DNA of 64,000 nucleotides from Curtobacterium citreum (GTDB lineage Bacteria > Actinomycetota > Actinomycetes > Actinomycetales > Microbacteriaceae): NCBI RefSeq assembly GCF_006715175.1, contig NZ_VFMQ01000001.1, positions 806,001-870,000 of the forward strand. Direction: 5' to 3'. Positions 1 through 9,600 of this stretch are shown one piece after another. A program made the position numbers and the translations under genes. The notes under the pieces were generated by a model that was given only the letters and a program-made list of their open reading frames with translations, was not told the origin of the DNA and ran no database searches. Numbering within the stretch: the first letter of the stretch is position 1; each line of letters starts with the position of its first letter.

Positions 1-591
1 TCCGCGAGCCTGGTCGTCGACGGCCGCCTGGTGGTCGGCGCCGCCGGGGGTGCCGGCGAGGTCGGGCACGTCTGCGTCCGACCCGGCGGGGAGCCCTGCA
101 CGTGCGGGCAGCGCGGGTGCGTCGAGGCCTACGCCTCGGCCCGGAACATCCGTCGGCGCTACCGTGCGGCCGGCGGCACCATCGACGGGGCCACCGACGA
201 GATCGTCGCGGCGGTCGACACCGACCCGGTCGCGGCCGCGGTGTGGGCGGACGCGGTCGACGCGCTCGCCGCCGGGGTCGCGATCCTGTCCGCCGTGCTC
301 GACCCCGCGGTCGTCGTCGTCGGCGGCGGGCTCGGCGAGTCCGGGGAGCGCCTGCTCGCCCCGCTCCGCACGGCCGTCGACGCCCGACTCGGCTGGCGGC
401 CGTCGCCCCGCATCGAGCAGTCGCTCGCGGGGGCCGGCGCCGGACTGGCGGGTGCCGCGCTCCTCGCCCGCACCGCCGCCGCGACCAGCACGACCGGCGC
501 GACGAGCGCGCCCACGTCCAGCGCGCCCACGACCAGCACACCCGCGCCCGCCGCGGACCCAGCACCACACGGAACCAGGAGGACCCCATGA
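1..591 (+). CDS. ROK-family sugar kinase/regulator, C-terminal part
   Basis: The 5' end lies outside the window; the frame is open from base 1. The visible part holds the ROK zinc-binding signature CTCGQRGCVEAYAS (about residues 33-46 of the visible part) and the closing VVVVGGGLGESG segment typical of ROK proteins. ROK proteins are either cytoplasmic sugar kinases or repressors; the N-terminus that would distinguish them (wHTH or not) is missing. After the fold ends, the last ~45 residues are a Thr/Ser/Pro/Ala-rich tail. The stop overlaps the next start (ATGA at 588), so it is cotranscribed with two dehydrogenases, which suggests a sugar catabolism role. Confidence 0.85.
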   Translation, partial: SASLVVDGRLVVGAAGGAGEVGHVCVRPGGEPCTCGQRGCVEAYASARNIRRRYRAAGGTIDGATDEIVAAVDTDPVAAAVWADAVDALAAGVAILSAVLDPAVVVVGGGLGESGERLLAPLRTAVDARLGWRPSPRIEQSLAGAGAGLAGAALLARTAAATSTTGATSAPTSSAPTTSTPAPAADPAPHGTRRTP

Positions 592-1604
592 CCGAACAGC
601 GACTCCGGATCGGCCTCGTCGGTGCGGGGGTGATCGCCCACGCACACCTGCCGAACCTGCTCCGCCTCGGCGACGTCGTCGTCTTCTCCGAGGTCGGCGC
701 CGAGGAGCTCGTGGCCACGCACGGCGGCGAGGTGGTGGGCTCGCTCGACGAGCTCCTCGCCCGCGTGGACGTGGTCGACGTCGTCGTCCCCACGTACGCG
801 CACGCCGAGGTCGTGCGGGCAGCGCTCGCCGCCGGCAAGGACGTCATCAGCGAGAAGCCGCTCGCCCGCACCGACGCGGACGCCGACGACCTCGTCCGAC
901 GCGCCCACGAGGCCGGCCGACAGCTCTACCCGGCGCACGTCGTCCGGTACTTCCCCGAGTACGTCCGGCTGAAGGCCGCGGTCGAGGCCGGGCAGCTCGG
1001 CGAGCTCGCCGTCCTGCGCTTCGTCCGCTCCGGCGGCTTCCCGACGCGCTCCGCCTGGTTCGCCGACCCGGAGCTGTCCGGGGGCATCATCATGGACCAG
1101 ATGATCCACGACCTGGACATCGCCCGGTGGATCGCCGGCGACGTCGTCCGGGTCAGCGCGGTGCACGTCCGGAAGGGCACCGTGGACCACCCGGTCGAGG
1201 CGGCGCACGTGCTGCTCACCCACGCGTCCGGTGCGATCAGCCACGTCGCGGGCATCTGGGGTCCGGCGCACCTGCCGTTCGTCACCGAGTTCTCGGCCAC
1301 CGGCACGCTCGGCACCCTGTCGCACGACTCCCGCGCGGAGCGGAACTACACGGCCGAGCTCCTCGACGAGGCGGCCGTCGGCGGCGACCTGCCGGAGCTC
1401 GACCCGACCGAGGACCCCTACTTCCTCGAGATCCGCGAGTACCTCGGTGCGTTCCGGGGCGGTGCCGTCCCGCGCGTCTCCGCCGAGGACGGCGCGACCG
1501 CGGTCCGGATCGTCAACGCGGCGCTCCGGTCGGTCGAGACCGGGCAGCCCGTCGACCTGGAGCCCGCCCCCGCGGCCGGGACGCACGAGGGGGCGACGGC
1601 ATGA
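588..1604 (+). CDS. Gfo/Idh/MocA-family oxidoreductase (first copy)
   Basis: 338-residue NAD(P)-dependent dehydrogenase predicted to oxidise or reduce a sugar, cyclitol or their derivative in the cytoplasm. The N-terminal Rossmann motif GLVGAGVIAHAHL, the EKPLA lysine motif near residue 90 and the second-domain DQMIHDLDIARW stretch near residue 165 are all present. The ATG at 588 is chosen because AGGAGG sits 6 nt upstream and the start overlaps the ROK stop; a longer open frame further upstream has no such support. The substrate cannot be read from sequence; the ROK-dehydrogenase-dehydrogenase-epimerase context suggests a sugar pathway. Confidence 0.9.
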   Translation: MTEQRLRIGLVGAGVIAHAHLPNLLRLGDVVVFSEVGAEELVATHGGEVVGSLDELLARVDVVDVVVPTYAHAEVVRAALAAGKDVISEKPLARTDADADDLVRRAHEAGRQLYPAHVVRYFPEYVRLKAAVEAGQLGELAVLRFVRSGGFPTRSAWFADPELSGGIIMDQMIHDLDIARWIAGDVVRVSAVHVRKGTVDHPVEAAHVLLTHASGAISHVAGIWGPAHLPFVTEFSATGTLGTLSHDSRAERNYTAELLDEAAVGGDLPELDPTEDPYFLEIREYLGAFRGGAVPRVSAEDGATAVRIVNAALRSVETGQPVDLEPAPAAGTHEGATA

Positions 1605-2632
1605 CCGCCCTGCGCATCGGCGTCCTGTCCTTCGCGCACACGCACGCGCTGTCGTACCTGACGGCGCTGCAGGCGATGCCCGGCGCCGAGGTCGTCGGCA
1701 CCGACCCGGACGGCACCTCCACGGGCACGGAGCTGACCGACCTGCGCGGTCGGGAGCTCGCCGACGCCCTCGGGGTCGCGTACGTCGACTCGGTCGAGGA
1801 GCTCCTCGCACAGGGCGTCGACGCCGTCGTGGTGACGAGCGAGAACGCCAGGCACCGCGCGCTCGTCGAGCAGGCCGCCGCCGCGGGTGTCCACGTGCTG
1901 TGCGAGAAGCCGCTCGCGACGACGTGGGAGGACGGCCTGGCGATGCGGGCCGCCGCCGAGGCCGCGGGCGTGCTGCTCATGGTCGCCTTCCCGGTGCGGT
2001 TCGCCGGGACCTTCGCCCGGCTCGCGGCGACGAAGCGGGCCGGCCGGCTCGGCGAGGTCTTCTCGGTCCGCGGTGCGAACAACGGCATGCTCCCGCTGAC
2101 CCGCTCGTGGTTCACCGAGCCCGAGCTGTCCGGCGGCGGCGCGATCGTCGACCACGTGGTGCACATCGCGGACCTGCTCGACGAGCTCCTCGACGGCACG
2201 CCGGCCGTGACGGTGACGGCCGTCACGAACCGGGTGCTGCACGCCGCCCGCGCGCAGGCCGAGACCGCCGGGCTCGTGACGATCACCTACGCGGACGGCA
2301 CGATCGCGGCCATCGACTGCTCGTGGGGCCGCCCGGACACCTCGCCGACGTGGGGTGGGCTCGCGCTCACCGTGGTCGGGTCGGAGGGATCCGTGGACGT
2401 CGACTTCTTCCGCCCGAGCGTGCGCGGGCTCGACGCCGCGACCGGCCGGTCGGTGGTGCTGCCGTACGGGCCGGACTTCGACCAGGCGATGCTCGAGACG
2501 TTCGTCACCGCGGTCCGGAGCGGCGAGCAGCCGCAGCCCGACGCCGCGGTCGGCCTCCGCACGCTGGCGGTCGTGCTGGCGGCGCAGGAGTCTGCGGCGA
2601 GCGGCGAGACGGTGCGGGTGCGGTCCGTCTGA
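1601..2632 (+). CDS. Gfo/Idh/MocA-family oxidoreductase (second copy)
   Basis: 343-residue paralogue of the preceding gene, starting in its stop codon (ATGA overlap), so translationally coupled. The N-terminal motif GVLSFAHTHALSYL departs from the canonical GxGxxG, which may change cofactor affinity; the EKPLA motif (about residue 105) and GGAIVDHVVHIADLL (about residue 180) are intact. Two consecutive family members often catalyse successive or opposite oxidoreductions in inositol or keto-sugar pathways; which applies here is not visible. A strong hairpin follows the stop. Confidence 0.88.
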   Translation: MTALRIGVLSFAHTHALSYLTALQAMPGAEVVGTDPDGTSTGTELTDLRGRELADALGVAYVDSVEELLAQGVDAVVVTSENARHRALVEQAAAAGVHVLCEKPLATTWEDGLAMRAAAEAAGVLLMVAFPVRFAGTFARLAATKRAGRLGEVFSVRGANNGMLPLTRSWFTEPELSGGGAIVDHVVHIADLLDELLDGTPAVTVTAVTNRVLHAARAQAETAGLVTITYADGTIAAIDCSWGRPDTSPTWGGLALTVVGSEGSVDVDFFRPSVRGLDAATGRSVVLPYGPDFDQAMLETFVTAVRSGEQPQPDAAVGLRTLAVVLAAQESAASGETVRVRSV

Positions 2633-2644
2633 GCGCACCGCACT

Positions 2645-2692
2645 GACGGACGGGAGGCGCGGTGCCGGCTGGCACCGCGCCTCCCGTCCGTC
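2645..2692. terminator. Bidirectional hairpin between convergent genes
   Basis: Perfect 22-bp inverted repeat with a 4-nt loop, core GGAGGCGCGGTGCC / GGCACCGCGCCTCC, 13 nt after the upstream stop and 12 nt before the stop of the opposite-strand gene. No U-tract follows, so termination is inferred from position and stem strength. It belongs to a palindrome family seen again at 14746, 32935, 35083, 38613 and 45539. Confidence 0.75.
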
Positions 2693-2703
2693 GCGGCACC
2701 GTC

Positions 2704-3573
2704 TCAGGAGCCGCCGGCCGCTGCCCACAGGTTGCGGGCGTTCGCGAGTCCGCGCTCGACCGCGTCGACGTCGTCCTCGAGCCCCTCGAACTCGATCGAG
2801 AGGGGGCCGTCGAACCCGCTCGCGACGATCCGCTCCACGATCCGGCCCAGGGGCAGGTCACCGTGCCCGACGACCGTGCCGAGCACCGCGCGACCCGCCA
2901 GGGTCGTGAGCCAGCCGTCCGCGGCAGGCGGGGTCTCGCGCACCAGGAAGTCCTTCAGGTGCACCACGGCCGCGACCGGCAGGGTCCGCTGCACCGCGCG
3001 GAGCGGGTCGTCGTCCAGGCAGACGAAGTTGCCGACGTCGAGCAGGGTGCGGAAGGCGGGGTGGCCGACCTCGTGGACGAGCCGCAGGATCCGCTCGCTG
3101 TCGTTGAAGGCGAAGCCGTGGTTCTCGACCATCGTCGTGATCCCGAGCGTGGCGGCGTGCTCGGCGACCGCGCGGCAGACCGGCACGACCTGCGCGAGCA
3201 CCCGCTCGAACTCGGCGTGGTCGGCGTCCCGCCAGGCCCACGGCACGACGTCGTGCCGGAACCGGGTGATGCCGAGCCGGTGCGCGACGTCGAGGTGCTC
3301 GTGGACCCGCGCGACCTCGGCGTCGACGGTGGCGGGGTCGGAGAAGTCCGCGCCGATGACGTAGTTGGCGAGCCCGATGCCGCGCGCCGCGGCGTGACCC
3401 CGCAGCTGCTCGACCAGCTCGGGCTGCCGGGGCAGGTCGTCGCCGAAGCCACCCGCCGCGACCTCGAGGTGGTCGCCCCCGGCCGCGGCGACGCGGTCGA
3501 CCACGTCGAAGATCGTCAGCGCACCGCGCTGGAGGGAGCGGGCGTAGCTGTAGGAGGACACTCCGAGTCGCAT
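2704..3573 (-). CDS. Sugar phosphate isomerase/epimerase-like TIM barrel protein
   Basis: 289-residue AP-endonuclease-family-2 TIM barrel, a family including xylose-isomerase-like sugar epimerases. Visible metal-site elements include HLKDF near residue 195, the ENHGFAFND strand near residue 150, and LSIEFEGLED near the C-terminus. It begins MRLGVSSYSYARSL, which is the usual first strand. The start overlaps the end of the upstream membrane-protein gene by 58 bp, so the two are cotranscribed. It converges on the oxidoreductase operon and may act in the same carbohydrate pathway; the substrate is unknown. Confidence 0.85.
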   Translation of the reverse strand: MRLGVSSYSYARSLQRGALTIFDVVDRVAAAGGDHLEVAAGGFGDDLPRQPELVEQLRGHAAARGIGLANYVIGADFSDPATVDAEVARVHEHLDVAHRLGITRFRHDVVPWAWRDADHAEFERVLAQVVPVCRAVAEHAATLGITTMVENHGFAFNDSERILRLVHEVGHPAFRTLLDVGNFVCLDDDPLRAVQRTLPVAAVVHLKDFLVRETPPAADGWLTTLAGRAVLGTVVGHGDLPLGRIVERIVASGFDGPLSIEFEGLEDDVDAVERGLANARNLWAAAGGS

Positions 3574-4244
3574 GGCGCGACCCTAGCCGCTCCGGTCTCG
3601 TCGCCACCAGGGGTGTGGACGGGCTCCGCGTCGCCCGTGCGGGTGGGGGACCACGGCAGGCGGCGGAAGAGCGGCATGAGCGGCTGCACCATCGGCCCGA
3701 TCGCGAACGCGGCGACCACCGTGCCGACCCCCACGTCACCGCCGAGCAGCCAGCCGACCAGGACGACGGTGACCTCGATGAGGGTGCGGGCGAGCCAGAG
3801 CGGCCAGCCGAAGCGCTCGTGCACGCCGACCATCAGCCCGTCCCGGGCGCCGGTCCCGAGCCCGGCGCCGATGTAGCAGGCCGTCGCGACCGCGAGGAGC
3901 GCCAGGCCCGCCGCGAACAGCAGCACACGGGGGACGAGTCCGTCCGGCTCCGGCACGAGCCAGAGCACCAGGTCGGCGGACGGGCCGATCGCCAGGACGT
4001 TGCACAGCGTGCCGATCCCGGGCTTCTGGCGGAGCGGGATCCACAGCAGCAGGATGACGACGCTCGACACCACGGTGATGACGCCGAACGACCAGGGCAG
4101 CACGTTCTCCAGGCCCTGCGTGAGCACCGTCCACGAGCCGACGCCGACCACGGCGCGGACCTGCAGCGCGGTCGAGGCGCCGTAGAGGAACAGGCCGACG
4201 AGGAGCTGGACGGAGCGGAGCGAGAGGCTGACAGAGCGGGGCAC
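3516..4244 (-). CDS. YczE/YitT-like integral membrane protein
   Basis: 242 residues with about five hydrophobic segments. The motif GAGLGTGARDGLMVG near residue 128 is characteristic of the YczE membrane family, whose molecular role is not settled. The C-terminal ~40 residues are hydrophilic and lie partly over the next gene, so the functional protein may end near residue 200. It is transcribed divergently from a MocR-type regulator; genes of this family often sit beside such regulators (called YczR), which implies regulation by a pyridoxal-phosphate-related signal. Confidence 0.8.
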   Translation of the reverse strand: MPRSVSLSLRSVQLLVGLFLYGASTALQVRAVVGVGSWTVLTQGLENVLPWSFGVITVVSSVVILLLWIPLRQKPGIGTLCNVLAIGPSADLVLWLVPEPDGLVPRVLLFAAGLALLAVATACYIGAGLGTGARDGLMVGVHERFGWPLWLARTLIEVTVVLVGWLLGGDVGVGTVVAAFAIGPMVQPLMPLFRRLPWSPTRTGDAEPVHTPGGDETGAARVAPCDSECPPTATPAPSSAVR

Positions 4245-4262
4245 GGGTCGATACTCCCGCCG

Positions 4263-4289
4263 GATTGGCCTGTTGGTCGAGAGCCAATC
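4263..4289. promoter_or_regulatory. Candidate MocR operator
   Basis: Perfect 7-bp inverted repeat GATTGGC-N13-GCCAATC in the short divergent interval between the YczE-like gene and the MocR gene. It lies just upstream of the MocR -10 element and close to the YczE start, where an autoregulating MocR would bind. Confidence 0.5.
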
Positions 4290-4293
4290 TGGC

Positions 4294-4299
4294 TACGGT
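4294..4299 (+). promoter_or_regulatory. -10 element for leaderless MocR gene
   Basis: TACGGT followed by 6 nt and the GTG at 4306, so transcription would begin at or near the start codon. Confidence 0.45.
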
Positions 4300-4305
4300 G
4301 GACCC

Positions 4306-5757
4306 GTGACCCCGGTTCTCCTGAGCGCCCGATCGGCCGCCCTCCTGCTCACCGACTGGCGGGACGGGTCCGACGCCCCCGCGTACGAGGCGCTGTCCGA
4401 CGCCCTGCGCGTGCTCGTCATCGACGGACGCGTGCCCCTGGGCGTCCGGCTGCCGGCCGAGCGCGGGCTGGCCGAGGCCCTCGGCGTCTCGCGGACCACG
4501 GTCGCGAACGCCTACGCCCGACTCCGGTCCGACGGGTTCCTCGTGTCGCTGCGCGGCTCCGGCAGCGTCGTGCACCTGCCGCGGGAGCTCGCCGGGCGCC
4601 CGGACCCGGAGCGGCTCGGCGGGGTCGTCGACGGCGGGCTGCTCGACCTGCGCAAGGCCGCCCTGCACGCCGCCCCCGAGGTCGCCGAGGCCGTCGAACG
4701 CGCGGTCCGGCACGTCCCCGCGGCGCTCGCCGGCATCGGGTACGACACGGTCGGGGACCCCGGGCTGCGGGCCGTGATCGCCGAGCGCTACACGGAGCGC
4801 GGGCTGCCGACCGACCCGTCGCAGATCGTCGTGACCATCGGCGCGCAGCACGCCATCGCGCTGCTCGCCCGGGTGCTCGTGCGCCGCGGCGACGCCGTCC
4901 TGGTCGAGTCGCCGACCTACCCGCACGCGCACGAGGCCTTCCGCGAGGCCGGCGGCCGGCTCGTCGGCGTCCCGGTCGACGCGCACACCGGGTGGGACGC
5001 GTCGGCACTCGAGACGACGCTCCGCCGGACGGCGCCCGCGGTCGCGTACGTGATGCCCGAGCTGCACAACCCGACCGGCGCGACGATGCCCGCCGCGACC
5101 CGGGAGCGCCTGCTCGCGACCGCGGCGGCGACCGGCACCGTCGTGGTGGCGGACGAGACCATGGGCGAGCTCCGGATCGACGGCTCGCCGGAGCTGCCGC
5201 TGGCCGCGTCCGCCGTGCCGTCCTCCACCGTCGTGATGATCGGCTCGGCGGCCAAGGTGTTCTGGGGTGGGCTGCGCATCGGGTGGGTGCGCGCCGAGCC
5301 TGACCTGCTGCAGCGGATGCTGCTCGCCCGCCCGTCGGGCGACCTCGGCACGCCCGTGCTCGACCAGTTGGTCGCGCGGGAGCTCGTCCCGCGGACGGCG
5401 GCCGTCCTGGAGGCGCGGCGCACGTTCCTGCGCGCCGGTCGCGACGACGTCGTGGGCGCGTTGCGCACGCGGCTCCCGGAGTGGGACGTCCCGTCGCCGG
5501 CGGGCGGGCTGACGACGTGGGTGGGCCTCGGCCGGCCGGTGTCGAGCGCACTCGTGCTCGCCGCGCGGGCCGAGGGCGTGGTGCTCGCCTCGGGCGGGGT
5601 CTTCGGTCCCGACGGTGGGTTCGAGCGGTTCCTGCGGGTCCCGTTCACGACCGCGCCGGCGGACCGGGAGCGCATGGTCGACGTGCTGGAGCGGGCCTGG
5701 GCGCGGATCGGCGGCGACGGGGTCGGGATCCGCGGATCGCTCGCCGCGGTGGTGTGA
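4306..5757 (+). CDS. MocR-type PLP-dependent transcriptional regulator
   Basis: 483-residue GntR-type winged helix (about residues 25-90, with VSRTTVANAYARLRSDGFL as the recognition region) fused to an aminotransferase class I fold. The PLP-binding lysine is in GSAAKVFWGGLRIGW near residue 310 and the PELHNPTGATM loop near residue 245 is intact. GTG 4306 is preferred over an in-frame TTG at 4273, because 4273 falls inside the inverted repeat and a -10 hexamer precedes 4306. Such proteins sense PLP or an amine-PLP adduct; the likely target is the divergent YczE-like gene. Confidence 0.88.
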   Translation: MTPVLLSARSAALLLTDWRDGSDAPAYEALSDALRVLVIDGRVPLGVRLPAERGLAEALGVSRTTVANAYARLRSDGFLVSLRGSGSVVHLPRELAGRPDPERLGGVVDGGLLDLRKAALHAAPEVAEAVERAVRHVPAALAGIGYDTVGDPGLRAVIAERYTERGLPTDPSQIVVTIGAQHAIALLARVLVRRGDAVLVESPTYPHAHEAFREAGGRLVGVPVDAHTGWDASALETTLRRTAPAVAYVMPELHNPTGATMPAATRERLLATAAATGTVVVADETMGELRIDGSPELPLAASAVPSSTVVMIGSAAKVFWGGLRIGWVRAEPDLLQRMLLARPSGDLGTPVLDQLVARELVPRTAAVLEARRTFLRAGRDDVVGALRTRLPEWDVPSPAGGLTTWVGLGRPVSSALVLAARAEGVVLASGGVFGPDGGFERFLRVPFTTAPADRERMVDVLERAWARIGGDGVGIRGSLAAVV

Positions 5758-5846
5758 GCGCACGTCATCCGCTGGGCTGACCCGCCCGGCGCATCGTCGC
5801 TCCGACGGCCGACGCGGTGCGGGCGGCTGCGCCGGAGGCTGAGGAC

Positions 5847-6548
5847 GTGCAGCCGACCCGCCCCACCGACGCCCTCGTCTCCGCCTCTGATCCTGCCTCC
5901 GTCCACGTCGTTCCGGCCCGTCCGGTCCCGCCGGTCGCGCGGGTGTCGATCGCCCTGACCGGCGCCCTGCTGGCCGGGGTGCTGACCTCGTTCGGGCAGG
6001 CGGTCCCCGCGCTCGCGACCGTGTCGAACTCGGCCGGGCCGTGGTTCGTCGTCGCGGTGCTGCTGTGTGCGGTCGCCGGTGTCCGGGCCGGCCGGGTGGC
6101 CCTGCCGCTCGCGATGCTGCTCGGCGTCGTGCTCCTCGAGGTCATGCACGTGGGCTACTGGGCGGCCACCGTGCTGCGCGGGTACCCCGACGTCCTGTCG
6201 ATCACGAACCCGTGGGTCCTGCTCGGGGTCCCCGCGGGACTGCTGGCCGGGGCGGTCGCGGTGGCGCTGCGTGGCGGACGCCGGCGCGGCACCCGGGGCG
6301 CGGTGCTGGCGGCCGGGGCGCTCGGGGTCGTGGCGGCGGTGCTCGTGGGGGAGTCGGTGCGGGCGTTCCTGCGCGTGGCGACGCCCGAGACGACGCCCGC
6401 CTGGGCCGTGCAGCTCGCCGTCGGGGTGGTGGTGCTCGTCGTGTCGATCGTGCGGGCGGGCAGCCCGGTCGGCCGCGTCACGGCGCTCGCGACCGGACTC
6501 GTCGGTGCCGTCGGGGTGTTCGGCGCACTGCTGCTCATCGGCGGGTGA
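5847..6548 (+). CDS. Integral membrane protein of unknown function (DUF6518-like)
   Basis: 233 residues with about seven transmembrane helices after a ~30-residue hydrophilic start. The TSFGQ and NSAGPW segments in the first third recall the actinobacterial DUF6518 membrane family; that match is from memory and tentative. GTG 5847 is chosen because GGAGG stands 8 nt upstream, whereas the earlier in-frame GTG at 5817 has no ribosome binding site. No catalytic motif is visible. It lies between the MocR gene and an RND exporter, without clear functional linkage. Confidence 0.7.
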   Translation: MQPTRPTDALVSASDPASVHVVPARPVPPVARVSIALTGALLAGVLTSFGQAVPALATVSNSAGPWFVVAVLLCAVAGVRAGRVALPLAMLLGVVLLEVMHVGYWAATVLRGYPDVLSITNPWVLLGVPAGLLAGAVAVALRGGRRRGTRGAVLAAGALGVVAAVLVGESVRAFLRVATPETTPAWAVQLAVGVVVLVVSIVRAGSPVGRVTALATGLVGAVGVFGALLLIGG

Positions 6549-6614
6549 GGCGGTTCTCCACAGGTCAGCCGTGGGGGGGGTCTGGTTCGCAGGTGGAACT
6601 GGGAGGATCACCGG

Positions 6615-9600
6615 GTGCACCTCCTCTCGGTCTTCAGCATCCGGAACCGCGCGCTCATCGCCCTCGTCACCATCGTCGTCGCGGTGTTCGGCGGCATCTC
6701 GCTCACGAGCCTGAAGCAGGAGCTCATCCCGAGCGTCGAGTTCCCGCAGGTCGCGATCGTCAGCGCCTACCCCGGTGCCACGCCGGAGGTCGTGTCGAAC
6801 GACGTGTCGACGAAGATCGAGCAGGCGATCCAGGTCGTGCCGAACCTGGAGTCGACGACCTCGACGTCGTCGACCGGGCAGAGCGTGGTGTCGGCGTCGT
6901 TCGACTACGGCTCGAACCTGGCGAGCGCCGAGGACAAGATCCAGACCGCCGTGAACGCGCTGTCGCTGCCGGACACCGTGCAGACGCAGATCGTCACCGG
7001 GTCGTTCGACGACCTGCCCGTGCTGCAGCTCGCCGTCACGGCCTCCGGCAACCAGGAGCAGCTGGTCGACCGGCTGAACGCGACCGCGGTGCCCGACCTC
7101 GAGAAGCTCGACGGCGTGCGGCAGGCGAGCGTGTTCGGCAACCCGGGGCGCCGCGTCGTCATCACGCCGAACGAGTCCGAGCTGGCGGCGAAGGGGCTGA
7201 CGAGCCAGTCCATCTCGGACGCGCTGAGCGACAACGGCACGCTCATCCCGGGCGGCACGATCACGCAGGACGGCACGACGCTCTCGGTGCAGACCGGGCA
7301 GCGCATCGCCTCGCTCGCCGACATCGAGGACCTGCCGCTCACGGCGTCGTCCTCGTCCTCTTCCTCGTCGTCGTCCTCGTCGTCCGCCGGTGGCTCCGCA
7401 ACGGGCGCGGCCGGCGGCTCCGCCGCGTCGGGCGGGGCCGCGTCCGGTGGCGCCACGTCCGGTGACGGCACCGCGGGGGGATCCGCCGCCGGCCAGACCG
7501 GCACCGGGACCACCGCGACCGGCGGGGCGGGCGCGAGCAGTGCCTCCAGTCCGACCCGTCTCGGCGACGTGGCGACCGTGCAGATCGCGGAGTCGCCGCG
7601 GACCTCGATCAGCCGGGTGGACGGCAAGACCGCGCTGACCATCGCGATCACGAAGACGCAGGAGGCGAACACGGTCGACGTCTCGGAGACGGTGAAGGCC
7701 GCGCTGCCCGGGATCGAGGCGAAGGTGACGGGGAGCCCGCAGTTCACCGTCGTGTTCGACCAGGCGCCGTACATCCAGCAGTCCATCGACTCGCTGGCCG
7801 AAGAGGGGCTGCTCGGCCTCGGCTTCGCCGTCGTCGTGATCCTCGTGTTCCTGCTGTCGTTGCGGTCGACGATCGTCACCGCGATCTCGATCCCGACGTC
7901 GGTGCTGCTCGCGGCGATCGGCATGCGCGCGGCCGGCTACACGCTGAACATCATCACGCTCGCGGCGTTGACCATCGCGATCGGTCGCGTGGTGGACGAC
8001 TCGATCGTGGTGATCGAGAACATCAAGCGGCACCTGCAACCCGGCGTCGACCGGGGGCGTGCGGTGCTCGACGCCGTGCGCGAGGTGGCGGGGGCGGTGA
8101 CCGCGTCCACGCTCACCACCGTCGCGGTGTTCCTGCCCGTGGCCTTCGTCGCCGAGCTCGTGGGTGAGCTGTTCCGGCCGTTCGCGCTCACCGTGACGAT
8201 GGCGCTCGTCGCGTCGCTGCTCGTGTCGCTGACGATCGTGCCGGTGCTCGCGTACTGGTTCCTGCGCCCGCCGAAGGGACACAAGCACGCGGGTGCGGCC
8301 GCGTCTCCTGACTCGTCGGCGTCGGCGTCGGCGTCGCCTGCGTCGTCTGCGTCGTCGACCGGGGTGCTGTCGTCCGGCGCGGACCTGCACGACGCCGCTG
8401 CTCCCGACCGGCTTCGCCGCGGGTACCAACCGGTGCTGCGCTGGGCGATCGGGCGGCCCGCGATCGTGCTGGTGCTCGCCGTCCTCGTGCTCGGCGGGAC
8501 GGCCGCGGCGGTGCCGTTCGTCAAGACGAACTACCTCGGCGACTCCGGCCAGAACACGTTCACCGTGACGCAGGACCTGAAGCCGGGCACGAGCCTCGCC
8601 GTGCAGTCGGACGAGGCCGAGAAGGTCGAACGGGCCCTCCGCGACGTCCCCGGCGTGCAGACCGTCCAGACGACGATCGGCTCGAGCGGCCAGTCGATCC
8701 AGGCGGCGTTCGGCGGCGGGGCGTCGGCCTCGGTGCAGTACAACGTCACGACCGACGCGCAGCGCGACCAGACGACCATCCAGTCCGACGCGCGGAAGCG
8801 CATCGACCGGATCGACGGCGCCGGCGAGGTGTCGCTGACCTCGAGCAGCGGGTTCGGCGGCTCGAGCGACATCGAGGTGGACGTCACCGCCCCGACCCAG
8901 GCCGAGCTGCAGACCGCCGCGCAGCAGGTCCTCAAGGAGATGCGGGCGGTCGACGGGACGACGGGAGCGACGAGCAACCTGTCCGCCGCCGAGCCGTACC
9001 TGGCCGTGAAGGTCGACCGGCAGGCGGCCGCCGAGCGCGGGCTGACCGAGACCCAGGTCGGCGGGCTCGTCGCCGCGGCCGTGTCACCGCGGGACACCGG
9101 GAGCGTCGAGATCGACGACGCGACGCTCGACGTGTACATCGCCGACGCGAACCCGCCGGCCACGATCGACGCACTGAAGAGCCTGTCGATCCCCACCGCG
9201 ACCGGCGAGGTGCCGCTGTCCGACCTCGCCACGGTCGAGCAGTCCGACGGCCCGACGACGATCACGACGTCGAACGCCGTCCGCACCGCCACCATCACGG
9301 TGACGCCGGACGCGTCGAACCTCGGTGCGGCCGTGCAGAACGTCACGAAGGCGGTCGACCAGCTCGACCTGCCGAAGGGTGCGTCGGCCTCGATCGGTGG
9401 CGTCGCGTCGAGCCAGTCGTCCGCGTTCAGCCAGCTGTTCCTCGCGATCCTCGTCGCGGTGCTGATCGTCTACGTGATCATGGTCGCGACGTTCCGGAGC
9501 CTGCTCCAGCCGGTGCTGCTCCTGTTCTCGGTGCCGTTCGCCGCGACCGGCGCCGTGCTGCTCCAGATCGCGACGGGCATCCCGCTCGGCGTCGCGTCGA

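Noticed and set aside
4917..8429. 1170-codon minus-strand frame
   Set aside because: Antisense of the MocR, membrane protein and RND genes; Arg/Pro-rich composition typical of shadow frames.
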